A stretch of 64,000 bases of DNA from Holdemania massiliensis AP2 (GCF_000327285.1 NZ_HE998568.1:62001-126000), one strand, 5' to 3'; positions 52,107 through 62,070 are shown, numbered from the stretch's first letter. Notes: a model not told the origin generated them from the letters alone. A program made the numbers and translations.

Positions 52107-53948
52107 TTATTCTTCTTCCAGCTCAGCCGCGGCCTTGTTCAGCTCACGCATATGCTGACGACGTTCCAATGCCGTAAGATATTTTTTACGGATTCGAATA
52201 TCCGTCGGCGTCAATTCGACCAGTTCATCATCATTGATGAATTCCAACGCTTCTTCCAGTGACATGATCTTCGGCGGAACCAGCTTCATCGCTTCATCGT
52301 TGCCAGTGGAACGCACGGCCGTCATCTTCTTGTTTTTTAACGGATTGACGTCCATATCCATGTTCCGCGCAGCCATGCCGATGATCATCCCTTCGTAGAC
52401 CTCGGTCTGCGGAGAAACAAACAGCTGGCCGCGTTCCTGGATATTCCATAAGGCATAGGTCATTGCCTTGCCTGTTTCCGTAGAGATCAGCGCGCCGTTT
52501 GCCCGCTGCGGGATATCGCCTTTGTAAGCTTCATACCCAGCCAGACGGCGAACCATCGTGCCTTCACCGCGGGTATCGTTGATGAACTCAGAGCGATAGC
52601 CTAATAAGCCCCGCGTTGGAACAGTATACAGAATCCGGGTGTAGCTGCCCTCATCCTGAATATCGACCATGATGCCTTTGCGCAGATTCAGCTTGGAAAT
52701 GACTGTTCCTGAATATTCATTCGGAACACTGCAGACCACTTCTTCAACCGGCTCATACAGAGCACCGTCCACTTTGTGCATGATGACTTCCGGCTTGGAG
52801 ACCGCAACCTCATACCCTTCCCGACGCATATTTTCTAACAGAACTGACAGATGCAGCTCGCCACGTCCGGAAACTTTGAAGCAGTCAGTCGTATCCGTTT
52901 CTTCCACCTTCAGCCCAACATTGACTTCCAGTTCTTTTTCCAGCCGCTCACGGATGTTGCGGGAAGTGACATATTTGCCGGACTGTCCTGCAAAAGGCGA
53001 GGTGTTGACCATGAAGTTCATCGACAATGTCGGCTCTTCAATCCGGATCATCGGCAGAGGACGGATATTTTCGGGATCACACAGCGTATCCCCGATGGAA
53101 ATATCCGCAACACCGGAAATCATGACGATTTCTCCGCACTGCGCTTCCGATACCGCAATCCGGCTCAGGCCCTTATAGACGAATACCTGATTGATTTTGC
53201 GGCGTTCCTGCCGGCCTTCATCGTTACACAGAATAACGGTGCTGCCTTCTTTTAAAGTGCCTTCGTAAACCCGGCCAATTCCTAAACGGCCGATATAGTC
53301 GTCATAGGCCAGTGCGGAAACCTGCATCTGTACCGGTTCCTCGGTTAAATCCGGATAAGCTTCGCAATGCTTCAAAATAGTTTCAAACAGCGGCGTAATA
53401 TCTTCATTTTCATCTGCCGGCTGATAGCGGACAATCCCCTGCCGGGCAATGCCGTAAAGAATCGGGAAATCCAGCTGTTCATCCGTCGCGTTCAAATCGA
53501 GGAATAAATCGTAAACCTCATCGATGACCTGATCAGCGCGTTCATCCTTCTTGTCAATCTTGTTGATCAAAAGAATCGGGCGCAGGCCGCATTCCAGACT
53601 TTTCTGCAGTACAAAGCGCGTCTGCGGCATCGGTCCTTCACTGGAGTCTACCAACAGAATAACGGTATCCACCGTTTTGATAATCCGCTCAACCTCGGAA
53701 GAGAAATCCGCGTGACCCGGAGTATCGACAATATTAATCTTGTAATCCTTGTACGTCACAGAACAGTTTTTGGAATAAATCGTAATTCCTCTTTCCCGTT
53801 CCAGATCGTTGCTGTCCATAACGCAATCAACCGTTTCCTCGTTATCCCGGAAAACGTGACTCTGATTTAAAAACGCATCCACCAACGTCGACTTACCGGC
53901 GTCGACATGGGCAATGACCGCGATGTTAATAATCTTCTGATATGCCAT
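52107..53948 (-). CDS. typA: Ribosome-associated translational GTPase TypA/BipA
   Basis: 613 residues, the usual length. GTPase motifs are AHVDAGKST (G1), RERGITIYSKN (switch I), DTPGHADF (G3) and NKIDK (G4). EF-G-like domains and the TypA-specific C-terminal region ending in LTALERRQHMRELNKAAAELEEE follow. It binds the ribosome and supports 50S assembly and stress growth. Monocistronic with own terminator. Confidence 0.97.
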   Translation of the reverse strand: MAYQKIINIAVIAHVDAGKSTLVDAFLNQSHVFRDNEETVDCVMDSNDLERERGITIYSKNCSVTYKDYKINIVDTPGHADFSSEVERIIKTVDTVILLVDSSEGPMPQTRFVLQKSLECGLRPILLINKIDKKDERADQVIDEVYDLFLDLNATDEQLDFPILYGIARQGIVRYQPADENEDITPLFETILKHCEAYPDLTEEPVQMQVSALAYDDYIGRLGIGRVYEGTLKEGSTVILCNDEGRQERRKINQVFVYKGLSRIAVSEAQCGEIVMISGVADISIGDTLCDPENIRPLPMIRIEEPTLSMNFMVNTSPFAGQSGKYVTSRNIRERLEKELEVNVGLKVEETDTTDCFKVSGRGELHLSVLLENMRREGYEVAVSKPEVIMHKVDGALYEPVEEVVCSVPNEYSGTVISKLNLRKGIMVDIQDEGSYTRILYTVPTRGLLGYRSEFINDTRGEGTMVRRLAGYEAYKGDIPQRANGALISTETGKAMTYALWNIQERGQLFVSPQTEVYEGMIIGMAARNMDMDVNPLKNKKMTAVRSTGNDEAMKLVPPKIMSLEEALEFINDDELVELTPTDIRIRKKYLTALERRQHMRELNKAAAELEEE

Positions 53949-54162
53949 AAAAGTACCATTCCTTTACACAGTGCTTTATTATAGACGCATTATCCTTAAA
54001 TTACAACAAAAACCGCATAACAAAGCGATAAATTGAAGATTGGCAAATTTTGAAAAAGGCCGGAAAAACAAAGCTGAACGCAATCTGGATATCAATTTTT
54101 TTCAATCTTCGACATTCTGACGCATAAAAACAAGCTTACTTTGAAAACAGGTTCTTTAAGCA

Positions 54163-54191
54163 AAGGAAAACCGGTCAGTCAGCGACCGGTT
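54163..54191 (-). terminator. Terminator at the end of the flotillin gene
   Basis: Minus-strand AACCGGTC/GACCGGTT; the stop codon TGA lies in the hairpin loop. TTCCTTTG follows. Confidence 0.75.
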
Positions 54192-55722
54192 CGTCTTCCG
54201 CTTGTGATTTTTGTGCATCTGTGGTTTCCTGCTCGGCTTCGGCGGCTGCCGAGGGCTGCGTCAGGGTCAGACCGGACACGTTCAGATTGCGGTTCACCTT
54301 GGCGTCATAGGAGCCTGCACGAACAATCTCTTTCAGATCAATGCCGGTGGTTTCCTTCATGGACTCAAATAATTTGGCCATGACCGCCGGTACGTTCTGC
54401 GATACGCCATCAAGTCCGCTGCCCTCGCCGCCAATAATCGTAATCTTATCGATCTGGCTTAACGGTTCGGCGATCTTGCCGGCAACCTCAGGCAGAATCT
54501 GGATCAGCATTTCCGCCATCGCGGCATTGTTGTATTTCTGATAGGCCAGAGCTTTCTTTTCCATGGCTTCGGCCTCGGCAATTCCTTTAGCCCGGGCGGC
54601 TTCCGCTTCGGCTTCACCGACCATCTGAATTCCCTGAGCCTCGCGCTCTTTCGTGTACCGTTCGGCATCCGCCTTGGCTTTCTGGGCCTCAGCTTCCTGC
54701 TGAATTTCAAATTTACGGGCTTCCGCTTCTTTCTGCCGGGCGTACAGCTGAGCATCCGAGCGCTGCTGCTGAGCATATTTCTCCGCTTCCGCCTGCTTGC
54801 GGATCTGCGCGTCCAAGGCCTTTTCCTTGACCTCGGCTTCTTTTTGTTTTAACAGGACTTCCCGTTCCTGCTTGGCAATATTCGCGTTCGCCGAAGTAAT
54901 TTCAATCGTTTTCCGCTGCGTTTCCTGTTCGATCTGATAGGCCGCATCGGCTTCCGCCTGCTTCAAGTCGGCGTCTTTCTTCAATTCGGCCTTCTGAATT
55001 TCCAGCTCATTGTTTTTAATCGCAATTTCCCGTTCGGCATTGATCCGTGCGTCGCTGGCCTGACGATCCGCCTCAGCTTTGGCTACGGCAATTTCCTTGT
55101 CCGCTTCGGCCTTGGCAATCGCGGCTTTCTTCTTGATCTGAGAAATATTGTCGATGCCCAAATCGTCGATCACGCCGTTGGAATCGGAGAAGTTCTGGAC
55201 GTTAAAGCTGATGATATCCAATCCCATTGCCGCTAAGTCCGGCATTGCGTTTTCCTTGACCAGTTCGGCAAATTTCTGACGATCACTGACCATTTCTTCC
55301 AGCTTCATCCGACCGACGATCTCACGCATGTTGCCTTCCAGTACTTCCCGCGCGACACGGGCAATATAGTCGGTATCCTGATTCAGGAAATTCTCCGCGG
55401 CCACGGACAGCCGCTGATTGTCGCTGCTGATCTTGATGTTGACCGCGGCGTCTACCTGAATGTTGATATAATCGGCGGTCGGTACGGCCGTAGACGTTTT
55501 TACGTCAATCGGAATCAGCTTCAGACTCAGCCGGTCCATCCGTTCAAAGAAAGGAATTTTAATACTGGCCTTGCCGATGATAATTTTCTTCCGCAGGCCG
55601 GAAATGATATACGCCGTATCTGGCGGCGCTTTGATGTAGCCGGTCGTCAAAATCACGATGACGAGCACAGCAATGACGAGCACGATGATCAAGCTTTGAT
55701 AAGCCATTACTGCTTCCAACAC
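54175..55722 (-). CDS. Flotillin-family membrane scaffold protein
   Basis: About 515 residues. One N-terminal helix (SLIIVLVIAVLVIVILTTGYI), an SPFH domain (about 30-190, with DVKTSTAVPTADYINIQVDA), a long coiled coil rich in KAEAE repeats (about 200-400) and a C-terminal FloT-like part. It organises membrane microdomains. Start choice: AGGAGGG touches ATG 55728, so the GTG at 55722 (seven bases away) or TTG 55719 is more likely; ATG 55707 is also possible. Confidence 0.9.
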   Translation of the reverse strand: MLEAVMAYQSLIIVLVIAVLVIVILTTGYIKAPPDTAYIISGLRKKIIIGKASIKIPFFERMDRLSLKLIPIDVKTSTAVPTADYINIQVDAAVNIKISSDNQRLSVAAENFLNQDTDYIARVAREVLEGNMREIVGRMKLEEMVSDRQKFAELVKENAMPDLAAMGLDIISFNVQNFSDSNGVIDDLGIDNISQIKKKAAIAKAEADKEIAVAKAEADRQASDARINAEREIAIKNNELEIQKAELKKDADLKQAEADAAYQIEQETQRKTIEITSANANIAKQEREVLLKQKEAEVKEKALDAQIRKQAEAEKYAQQQRSDAQLYARQKEAEARKFEIQQEAEAQKAKADAERYTKEREAQGIQMVGEAEAEAARAKGIAEAEAMEKKALAYQKYNNAAMAEMLIQILPEVAGKIAEPLSQIDKITIIGGEGSGLDGVSQNVPAVMAKLFESMKETTGIDLKEIVRAGSYDAKVNRNLNVSGLTLTQPSAAAEAEQETTDAQKSQAEDEPVAD

Positions 55723-55919
55723 AAACATCCCTCCTTCACTTGTGGTGGCGCCTTGCTTCTTTTCTGTCTGCTGATCCCTCACCTCTTTTCTAAAATTTGT
55801 CTTAACTAATTCTTCATCAGAATATTTGTCTTAACAAATTGTTAAACCTAGTATAGCATGAAATGATTACTTTGTAAATATATTAACAAGCAAAACTGAA
55901 CTGTGTTCATGATTGATTA

Positions 55920-55953
55920 TAAAAACAGGAACAAGCTGATTTCTCGTTCCTGC
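55920..55953 (-). terminator. Terminator after D-Ala-D-Ala carboxypeptidase gene
   Basis: Minus-strand CAGGAAC/GTTCCTG stem followed by TTTTTATAA. Confidence 0.8.
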
Positions 55954-55963
55954 AAAGATTCAA

Positions 55964-57343
55964 TCAAAGGTGCGGACGGCGTCTGCGTTTTTTACGTGCT
56001 GATTGATACCGGCGCTGTTCCCGTCGGTAATCACGAAGCAAAATCAGACACAGAATGAGTCCCAAAACGCTCAGGGCAAAGAAAATCGTATTGTTCTTTA
56101 CCCATTGCTGAAATTGATAAAAGCCATAGAGCAGGGCACTGCGCTTATAGCTGCGCGGACTGACTAGTTCCAGTTCTTTTAACACTGTGGGCGTTTCAGT
56201 ATCCGTGCGGCTGATTTTCACCGTTCCTAAACGCTGTCCTTCCGAGATCGGCGCCTGAAGATCCTGATCCAGTTCGGTTTCAATCAGCAGCGTGGACAGA
56301 TCCAGCGTCTTCGGCAGATTCAGCACAATATCACTTCCGGCTGATAGCGACAGCTTGTTGTTGAACAAAACAAACGGCACCTTGGTTTCCAGCAGAATCT
56401 GGTCCGCTGTCAATACCGTTTGCCGGGCATAATACTCATAAAAATAATCATAGATATGCGCGGCATCCAGAATGTGATAAGGGGTATTGGAAACTGGGGC
56501 ATGCGCGGTGATCAACAGATACCTCGTGCCGTTTTTCTCCGCAATCGACGCCAGACACAGACCCGCCGGATTGGTATAGCCGGTTTTCCCGCCGATAATA
56601 GAATCGTTGACGATCCGTGAGGAATTCGCCGTGATCGTCGCATTCGCCTCATTTTCTGGTCCAGTAGTAAGCTTCGCAAACAGCGTGCTTTCCCAGACCA
56701 GACCGCCCGGATGCAGCGATGGATTGGCAGTATAGCGCCGGGTTTGAAAAATCTCGCGGAAGGTGGGGTTTTCCAGCGCGTAGCGCATCAGCTTTTCAAG
56801 ATCCCGCAGCGTGGTGTAGTGATCAGGATCATGCAGACCGGAGGTATTAACAAAGTGAGTTCCACTCATCCCCAGAGCCGCCGCTTTCTCATTCATCAGT
56901 TCAACAAACGCCGCTTCACTGCCGGCTTCTTCCAAAGCCAGAGCCTGCGCAGCGTCAGCGCCGGAAGGCAGAAACAAACCATAAAGCAAGTCTTTAACGC
57001 TGACTTCTTCCCCCGGCTTAAACCCGGCAACCGAGGCATGCGCTTCCGCCAGCCCGGCAAACACCTCCGGCCCAAGCACCATGGTGCTTTCTAACGCCGG
57101 TGCATTCTCAATCGCCACCAACAGCGTCATCATCTTGGTCATCGAAGCCGGATAAATGGTCTGCTCACTCCCCTCATCCAGCATGATCTGATTGTTATCC
57201 AAATCGACCATGTAAACATAGTCGCTTTTGATCTCCGGAAAATCCGGTTCTTCTGAAATCGTGGCCTGCGCGCTTAACGGCAGCGGCGTCAATGTCAGAA
57301 GGAAAACCACCATCAGTACTATTTTTTGAATCCTGTTCTTCAC
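55964..57343 (-). CDS. D-alanyl-D-alanine carboxypeptidase (PBP5/DacF type)
   Basis: 459 residues from the GTG at 57343, which follows GAGGAGTTTTGTAAA and gives a clean signal peptide ending in LSAQA. Active-site motifs: SxxK in PASMTKMMT, the second motif reads SGADAA where most relatives have SGN, and KTG in GGKTGYTN. A C-terminal PBP5 beta domain and a membrane helix with a basic tail (about 405-459) complete it. It removes the terminal D-Ala from peptidoglycan stems. Confidence 0.92.
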   Translation of the reverse strand: MKNRIQKIVLMVVFLLTLTPLPLSAQATISEEPDFPEIKSDYVYMVDLDNNQIMLDEGSEQTIYPASMTKMMTLLVAIENAPALESTMVLGPEVFAGLAEAHASVAGFKPGEEVSVKDLLYGLFLPSGADAAQALALEEAGSEAAFVELMNEKAAALGMSGTHFVNTSGLHDPDHYTTLRDLEKLMRYALENPTFREIFQTRRYTANPSLHPGGLVWESTLFAKLTTGPENEANATITANSSRIVNDSIIGGKTGYTNPAGLCLASIAEKNGTRYLLITAHAPVSNTPYHILDAAHIYDYFYEYYARQTVLTADQILLETKVPFVLFNNKLSLSAGSDIVLNLPKTLDLSTLLIETELDQDLQAPISEGQRLGTVKISRTDTETPTVLKELELVSPRSYKRSALLYGFYQFQQWVKNNTIFFALSVLGLILCLILLRDYRREQRRYQSARKKRRRRPHL

Positions 57344-57422
57344 TTTACAAAACTCCTCACTCATATTGTCTATTATACCAAACTGTCCCGGCTTATTCCT
57401 TGAGATTTTCTTTCAATTTCAC

Positions 57423-57473
57423 AAAAAACAGGAAAAACGAAGCGGTCCGGCTGGCTGCCTTTTCTGCTTCGTT
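57423..57473 (-). terminator. Terminator after ABC permease gene
   Basis: Minus-strand AACGAAGC and GCTTCGTT around a long inner stem, then TTTCCTGTTTTTT. Confidence 0.8.
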
Positions 57474-57534
57474 CTGAAGACTCCTCTGATAAGTAATCCG
57501 CCGAACAGATCCCATATCCATAAAAACGGATTGT

Positions 57535-59553
57535 TTATTCCAGACGGCGGGACTGCACGCGATCGCGGATCACGCTTAAGCTGCTGGTATAGGTAATCAG
57601 GAAATAACCGCCGTAGATCAGGGCCAGAAATCCGCCGACCAGCAGGACCTGGCTGCCGATATCAATTTTGGCCAGCGCCACGAGTGAGCGGATCACAGCG
57701 CTGACGCCGACAATGGAATGCACGACGGCTAACGCCAGCGGAAATAAGAAATAAATCGCAATCTGAATAAACAAGGAACGGCGGATCATCTTTTCCTCCA
57801 CGCCGATCTTGCGCAGCAAAGCATAGCGCTGCACGTTGTCCGCCGACTCGGACAGCTGCTGCAAAGCCAGAATCGCCGCGGAAGCAATCAGAAACACCAG
57901 GCCCAAATAGACGGCAATGTAGGACAGGATCAATTTCATACCGCCGGAAGCTTCAAACATCTCGGCCCGGGTTACAGTATTGTACGCCAAGCCGGTGGTC
58001 TGCCCATACTTTTTAGCCAAGTCGTCCATCATCGCATCGCCTTCTTCAACGGATACTTTGTAATTCAAATTGAGCGACTGACTGGCCGGCAGCTTGTTAA
58101 CAAAATAGCTGTCCGGCAGAACAATCGTCAGAAAATTGCCGAAGGCGCTGAAATTCTGAAGCTGTAAAAATAAGGCCGGCTGACTGACAATCAGCTGTTT
58201 TCCATCCACGGTCAGCTCACGGTGTTCCTTGACGGCCTTGAGTATGTCGGATTCTGCGGCATTCATCGAATACGTAAGCAGATACTCATTATCACCTAAG
58301 GTTACCTCGGGTTTTGACTGCATAGACAAAGCGGTGTTCAGTTGGGAAAGCGGCAGAAAATCGATCGTCATTTCTCCAACGTTTTGAGAAGTGCTGTTCT
58401 GCATCAGGGTGATGACCTCCGCACTGCAGTAGTCTTTCACCTTTAAAGCCATATCATACAGATCGAGATCCGCCGCCTCGGCCGCAAAGCCATCCAAATC
58501 CAATCCCTGATCACGAATATCCTGACTCAAACTGGAGCCCAGCTGCGGTGTGTCATAAACATAAAGCGTCGCATCATACGGCGAAGTTTTTTCCACATCC
58601 CCAGCCAGAACCTGATTGAATGACAACCCGGTGCACAGGGCGCCGATCGTCAGCAGCAGCATGATCGAAATCACCGTCATCGAAACAAAGGCTGAATTGA
58701 TCCGGCTGTTCAGCTGCCGCATGACAAACATATTCAAATTGCGGTAATAGAAGCTCTGCCGGCTCTGCACAAACTTTAACAGAAAACCGGACAGAGAGAA
58801 GAAAAACAGAAACGTTCCAATCGAGCCGAGAACGATCGAGGCCGCAAATTCCATATCAAACATCATAAAGCCATTGTCCAGAATCAAAGCATAAGCACAG
58901 CCGAGAATGATCAGACTGGCAAGGAACAGAACTGCGGACAACCCGATCGAGCGCAGCTTCAGCGCTTCGTTGCGGCGATCCCCCTGCAGCAGATCAATCA
59001 GCTTGTACCGCTGAACAACCCACGTATTGAAAATTAAAACAATCAGATACATACCGCCGAAGAAAACCGCGGACTTCACGATCGCGTTGAAGGAAATAAT
59101 GAACTCAAAGGCCTTCAGCTGCACCATAAACAAATTCGCGGTGACCACCGTCAGGGCCTGCGATACGAGAATGCCTAAGCCTAAACCCGCCGCAAACGCT
59201 AAGGTTCCAATCATCACAGTTTCGATCATCAGAATCCGGGCAACCGTCCCTTTGTTCATACCCAGCACCAGATACAGCCCCAGTTCTTTTTTACGCCGGC
59301 GAATCAGAAAGTTGTTGGCATAAACAATAAGGAATCCCAGAACCACACAGACGAAAATCGAGAAGATGCCCATCATGTTGTTCAAGAGCACCAGCATCTT
59401 CGCCTGGGTTTCGCTGAGCGCCATCATCACTGACTGAGCCTGAATGGAATTAAAAACATAAAACAGGCAGACGCCGAAGGTCAGGGTCAAAAAGTAAACG
59501 CCGTAATCCCGAATACTGCGGCGGACATTGCCCAGCGCAATTTTAAAGTACAT
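57535..59553 (-). CDS. ABC transporter permease, BceB/FtsX-like
   Basis: 672 residues with ten expected helices and a large extracellular domain (about 315-520) between helices, the BceB layout. RRSIRDYGVYFLTLTFGVCLFYVFN opens it, and FtsX-type segments occur around 60-140 and 555-660. BceB-type permeases confer resistance to, or sense, cell-wall peptide antibiotics. It overlaps the ATPase gene by 11 bases. Confidence 0.9.
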   Translation of the reverse strand: MYFKIALGNVRRSIRDYGVYFLTLTFGVCLFYVFNSIQAQSVMMALSETQAKMLVLLNNMMGIFSIFVCVVLGFLIVYANNFLIRRRKKELGLYLVLGMNKGTVARILMIETVMIGTLAFAAGLGLGILVSQALTVVTANLFMVQLKAFEFIISFNAIVKSAVFFGGMYLIVLIFNTWVVQRYKLIDLLQGDRRNEALKLRSIGLSAVLFLASLIILGCAYALILDNGFMMFDMEFAASIVLGSIGTFLFFFSLSGFLLKFVQSRQSFYYRNLNMFVMRQLNSRINSAFVSMTVISIMLLLTIGALCTGLSFNQVLAGDVEKTSPYDATLYVYDTPQLGSSLSQDIRDQGLDLDGFAAEAADLDLYDMALKVKDYCSAEVITLMQNSTSQNVGEMTIDFLPLSQLNTALSMQSKPEVTLGDNEYLLTYSMNAAESDILKAVKEHRELTVDGKQLIVSQPALFLQLQNFSAFGNFLTIVLPDSYFVNKLPASQSLNLNYKVSVEEGDAMMDDLAKKYGQTTGLAYNTVTRAEMFEASGGMKLILSYIAVYLGLVFLIASAAILALQQLSESADNVQRYALLRKIGVEEKMIRRSLFIQIAIYFLFPLALAVVHSIVGVSAVIRSLVALAKIDIGSQVLLVGGFLALIYGGYFLITYTSSLSVIRDRVQSRRLE

Positions 59554-60310
59554 TGTTGGTGTCCCCTCCTAACAGGCTGACCACTTCAATAATCCGATTG
59601 AAGAAGGTCTTGCGGTCATCCTCGCCGCGGATGAGTTCATTGAAGATCCGACCGTCCTTGATAAACAGGATGCGGTGGGCGAAGCTGGCTGTGAAAGCAT
59701 CATGCGTGACCATTAAGATCGTAGCTTCCAGGGATTTATTCAGCACCTCAAAGCTGTTCAGCAGCATTCTTGACGCCTTGGAATCCAAGGCCCCGGTCGG
59801 CTCGTCCGCCAGAATCAGCGCAGGACGACAGATCATCGCCCGAGCGCAGGCCACCCGCTGCTGCTGGCCGCCGGACATCTGATACGGATATTTTTTCAGC
59901 ACCTCCTCAATCCCCAGCTGAGTTGCCAGCTTTTTAATCCGGCTTTCGATTTTCTTCGGACTGACCCGTTGAATCGTCAGCGGCAGCGCGATATTTTCAT
60001 AAGCCGTCAGCGTATCCAGCAGATTGAAATCCTGAAAGATAAAACCGAGCTGTTCCCGGCGGAACTTGGAAAGCTGACCGCTTTTCATCTTGGTGATATC
60101 TTCTTTGCCGATCAGAATGTGGCCGCTGGTCACATTGTCAATCGTCGAAATGCAGTTAAGCAGCGTGGTCTTGCCGGAGCCGGAGGGTCCCATAATACCG
60201 ACGAACTCACCTTTTGCCACCTGAAAGCTGATATCCTCGATAGCTCGGGTAATACTTCCTTTATTCCCGTAAATCTTTTCGATCTGTTTGACTTGTAAAA
60301 TGGTTTCCAT
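59543..60310 (-). CDS. ABC transporter ATPase, BceA-like
   Basis: 255 residues from the ATG at 60310, which follows AAGGAAGGG; the longer frame to 60388 overlaps the small peptide gene and is rejected. Walker A GPSGSGKTT, signature YQMSGGQQQRVACARAM and Walker B ALILADEPTGALDS are complete. Partner of the downstream permease. No two-component system of the Bce type is adjacent, which is unusual. Confidence 0.92.
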   Translation of the reverse strand: METILQVKQIEKIYGNKGSITRAIEDISFQVAKGEFVGIMGPSGSGKTTLLNCISTIDNVTSGHILIGKEDITKMKSGQLSKFRREQLGFIFQDFNLLDTLTAYENIALPLTIQRVSPKKIESRIKKLATQLGIEEVLKKYPYQMSGGQQQRVACARAMICRPALILADEPTGALDSKASRMLLNSFEVLNKSLEATILMVTHDAFTASFAHRILFIKDGRIFNELIRGEDDRKTFFNRIIEVVSLLGGDTNNVL

Positions 60311-60327
60311 AGTTTTTCCCTTCCTTA

Positions 60328-60417
60328 TTAATGAATATTGCCGAGGCCATTCTGGCCCAATACAATTACCTGAAATAAAACCTGGCATACAATCAGAATC
60401 TTATTGAATGTTTTCAT
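60328..60417 (-). CDS. 29-residue hydrophobic peptide upstream of the Bce-like ABC genes
   Basis: A short gene with strong AAGGAGG nine bases before the ATG at 60417. The product reads MKTFNKILIVCQVLFQVIV then ends LGQNGLGNIH: two basic residues, one hydrophobic stretch, a short polar tail. It ends 17 bases before the ATPase start. It could be a tiny membrane protein, a secreted peptide handled by the transporter, or a translated leader. No family recognised. Confidence 0.55.
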   Translation of the reverse strand: MKTFNKILIVCQVLFQVIVLGQNGLGNIH

Positions 60418-60445
60418 AAGCTGATTCCTCCTTGATTACGGTTTT

Positions 60446-60510
60446 ATTATATCCTTGTCTACAATATTGTACCTTAGAAGGGTCTTACAGCTTGCTAACA
60501 GAATTGTAAG
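60446..60510 (-). promoter_or_regulatory. Promoter and palindromes of the Bce-like operon
   Basis: A minus-strand TATAAT (60446-60451) with a poor -35. A perfect palindrome TACAATATTGTA covers 60460-60471, in the place of the -35, and CTTACA/TGTAAG inverted repeats at 60484-60510 flank it upstream. The TACA-N4-TGTA spacing is similar to sites bound by BceR-type response regulators. This suggests an activator-dependent promoter. Confidence 0.5.
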
Positions 60511-60762
60511 ATTCCTCGCCGGATGCAGAAGCGTTGATTTTCTATGACAAACCGATGTGGATTTATTGAATCCATGATTCTGTTTTTGTTTCTAATCAAA
60601 CCAAAAATCCATGTAAAAAAGCATCGCGGGCCGCACGCTTTTCATCCTATGAACTCAGGCTTTAAAAATCGGGCTTCCCCAGACCTTCATCTTGCGGCTG
60701 TGAATAAGGAAATAAGAAATCGGTATGAAAAACCAAAGCTGCGATCCCAGCTTGAATAAGAA

Positions 60763-60796
60763 AAGTCCGCTTTCAGCTGCAAACTGATAACGGACC
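60763..60796 (-). terminator. Terminator downstream of the amidohydrolase pair
   Basis: Minus-strand GTCCG with inner TTATCAG, loop, CTGA and CGGAC, then TTTTCTTA. A second hairpin AAATCTG/CAGATTT lies at 60834-60856. No gene is supported between 60520 and 60915. Confidence 0.65.
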
Positions 60797-60915
60797 TGCT
60801 TGTCGGATTTTTTCATTATTCATGAATCTTTTAAATCTGCAAAGACGTCAGATTTCTCCACACGCTTCTGCGGAACGATCATGATCAATAAACAGTGTGA
60901 AAGTCAAGCACAATT

Positions 60916-62070
60916 TTATCGGCGATAGACGACTTCCCCATCCACCATGGTCAACATGACATGCGCTGAGGTCGAAACAACCGGATTCTGATCAAAGAGG
61001 ACAAGATCGGCGTCTTTTCCTGCTTCTAATGATCCAATTCGATCCTCGCAGCCTAAAATTTTCGCCGCGTTGATCGTAATCATCCGCAGAACCCGCTCAG
61101 GCGGACAACCAAAGCGTACAGCTTCTCCAGCCTGAGCCAAAATCATCCACGGATTGCGGGCCGGACCATCGGTCATAATCGCGCACAGAACTCCCCGTTC
61201 ATCCAGATCTTTCAAACAGCCGGTATCGACCAGATGCAGTTCATTGGGACCCTTCTGGGCCCCGATTGGGCCGTAAATAATCGCCAGCCGGTCTTTTTCC
61301 GCTTCGATCTCATCCAGGAAATCACTGGAGCCTAAGGCATGATCAATTGTAATCCGGATATCAAATTCTTTTGCCAGCTCAATGCAGGTCAGAATATCAT
61401 GCTGATAAACATGAATTTTTAACGGAATCTGCTTATCCAAAACCAGCTCGCCATTTTCCAAGCCTTGATCCAGCTTCGGCATTTTTGCCGGATCGCCCTG
61501 AGCTTCCGCTTTTTTCTTACGGTAATCCTGAACCTGATGGAAGTATTCACGAATCGTTTCCGCGATCGCCATCCGCGTCATCGGACTTTGATTGCGCTTG
61601 CCGTAAACGCCTTTCGGATTGCCGCCGACCGCCGCTTTCAAAGCAAACGGCTGTCTGACACAGCGCTGCGCCAGACTGGAGCCGGCGGATTTGATCACAC
61701 AGCCCAGGCCGCAGATCACATTGGCACTGCCCGGAACAATCCCGCTGGCTGTAATCCCCGTTTCCAAAGCCGCCGCAAACTGCGGCGACAGCGGATCCAC
61801 GCCATCGTAGGCATTCAATTGGGCTGTGACCGGATTGACGCTTTCATTCAAATCCTGGGCTCCGGTTTTGGTATCAAAGCCGCCGATATGACTATGCGCA
61901 TCCACCAGCCCCGGCAAAACCAGCAAGCCGGAAGCGTCGATGACTTCAGCCTGTTCCGCTGTTATATTTTCGGCAATTCGCACGATTTTTCCATCCTCAA
62001 TCAGAACATCAGCCCGCAGTGTTCCCTGCGGTCCCATCGTCATAACCGTTCCGTTTTTAATCAGTTTCAT
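60916..62070 (-). CDS. Metal-dependent amidohydrolase (imidazolonepropionase-like)
   Basis: 384 residues. Metal ligands are complete: HxH in VDAHSHIGGFD, His in KIHVYQHD, His in ITIDHALG and Asp in IMTDGP. It has the composite-domain edges (KLIKNGTVMTMGPQG at the start, IGSLEAGKDADLVLFDQNP at the end). It should hydrolyse a C-N bond in a cyclic or peptide-like compound. It overlaps its paralogue's stop by 4 bases (ATGA), so the two are probably made as partners. Confidence 0.9.
   Translation of the reverse strand: MKLIKNGTVMTMGPQGTLRADVLIEDGKIVRIAENITAEQAEVIDASGLLVLPGLVDAHSHIGGFDTKTGAQDLNESVNPVTAQLNAYDGVDPLSPQFAAALETGITASGIVPGSANVICGLGCVIKSAGSSLAQRCVRQPFALKAAVGGNPKGVYGKRNQSPMTRMAIAETIREYFHQVQDYRKKKAEAQGDPAKMPKLDQGLENGELVLDKQIPLKIHVYQHDILTCIELAKEFDIRITIDHALGSSDFLDEIEAEKDRLAIIYGPIGAQKGPNELHLVDTGCLKDLDERGVLCAIMTDGPARNPWMILAQAGEAVRFGCPPERVLRMITINAAKILGCEDRIGSLEAGKDADLVLFDQNPVVSTSAHVMLTMVDGEVVYRR

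Noticed and set aside
60544-60759. Open frame of 71 codons between the Bce-like operon and the amidohydrolases
   Set aside because: Composition is not protein-like and there is no convincing ribosome-binding site; the area holds terminators instead.
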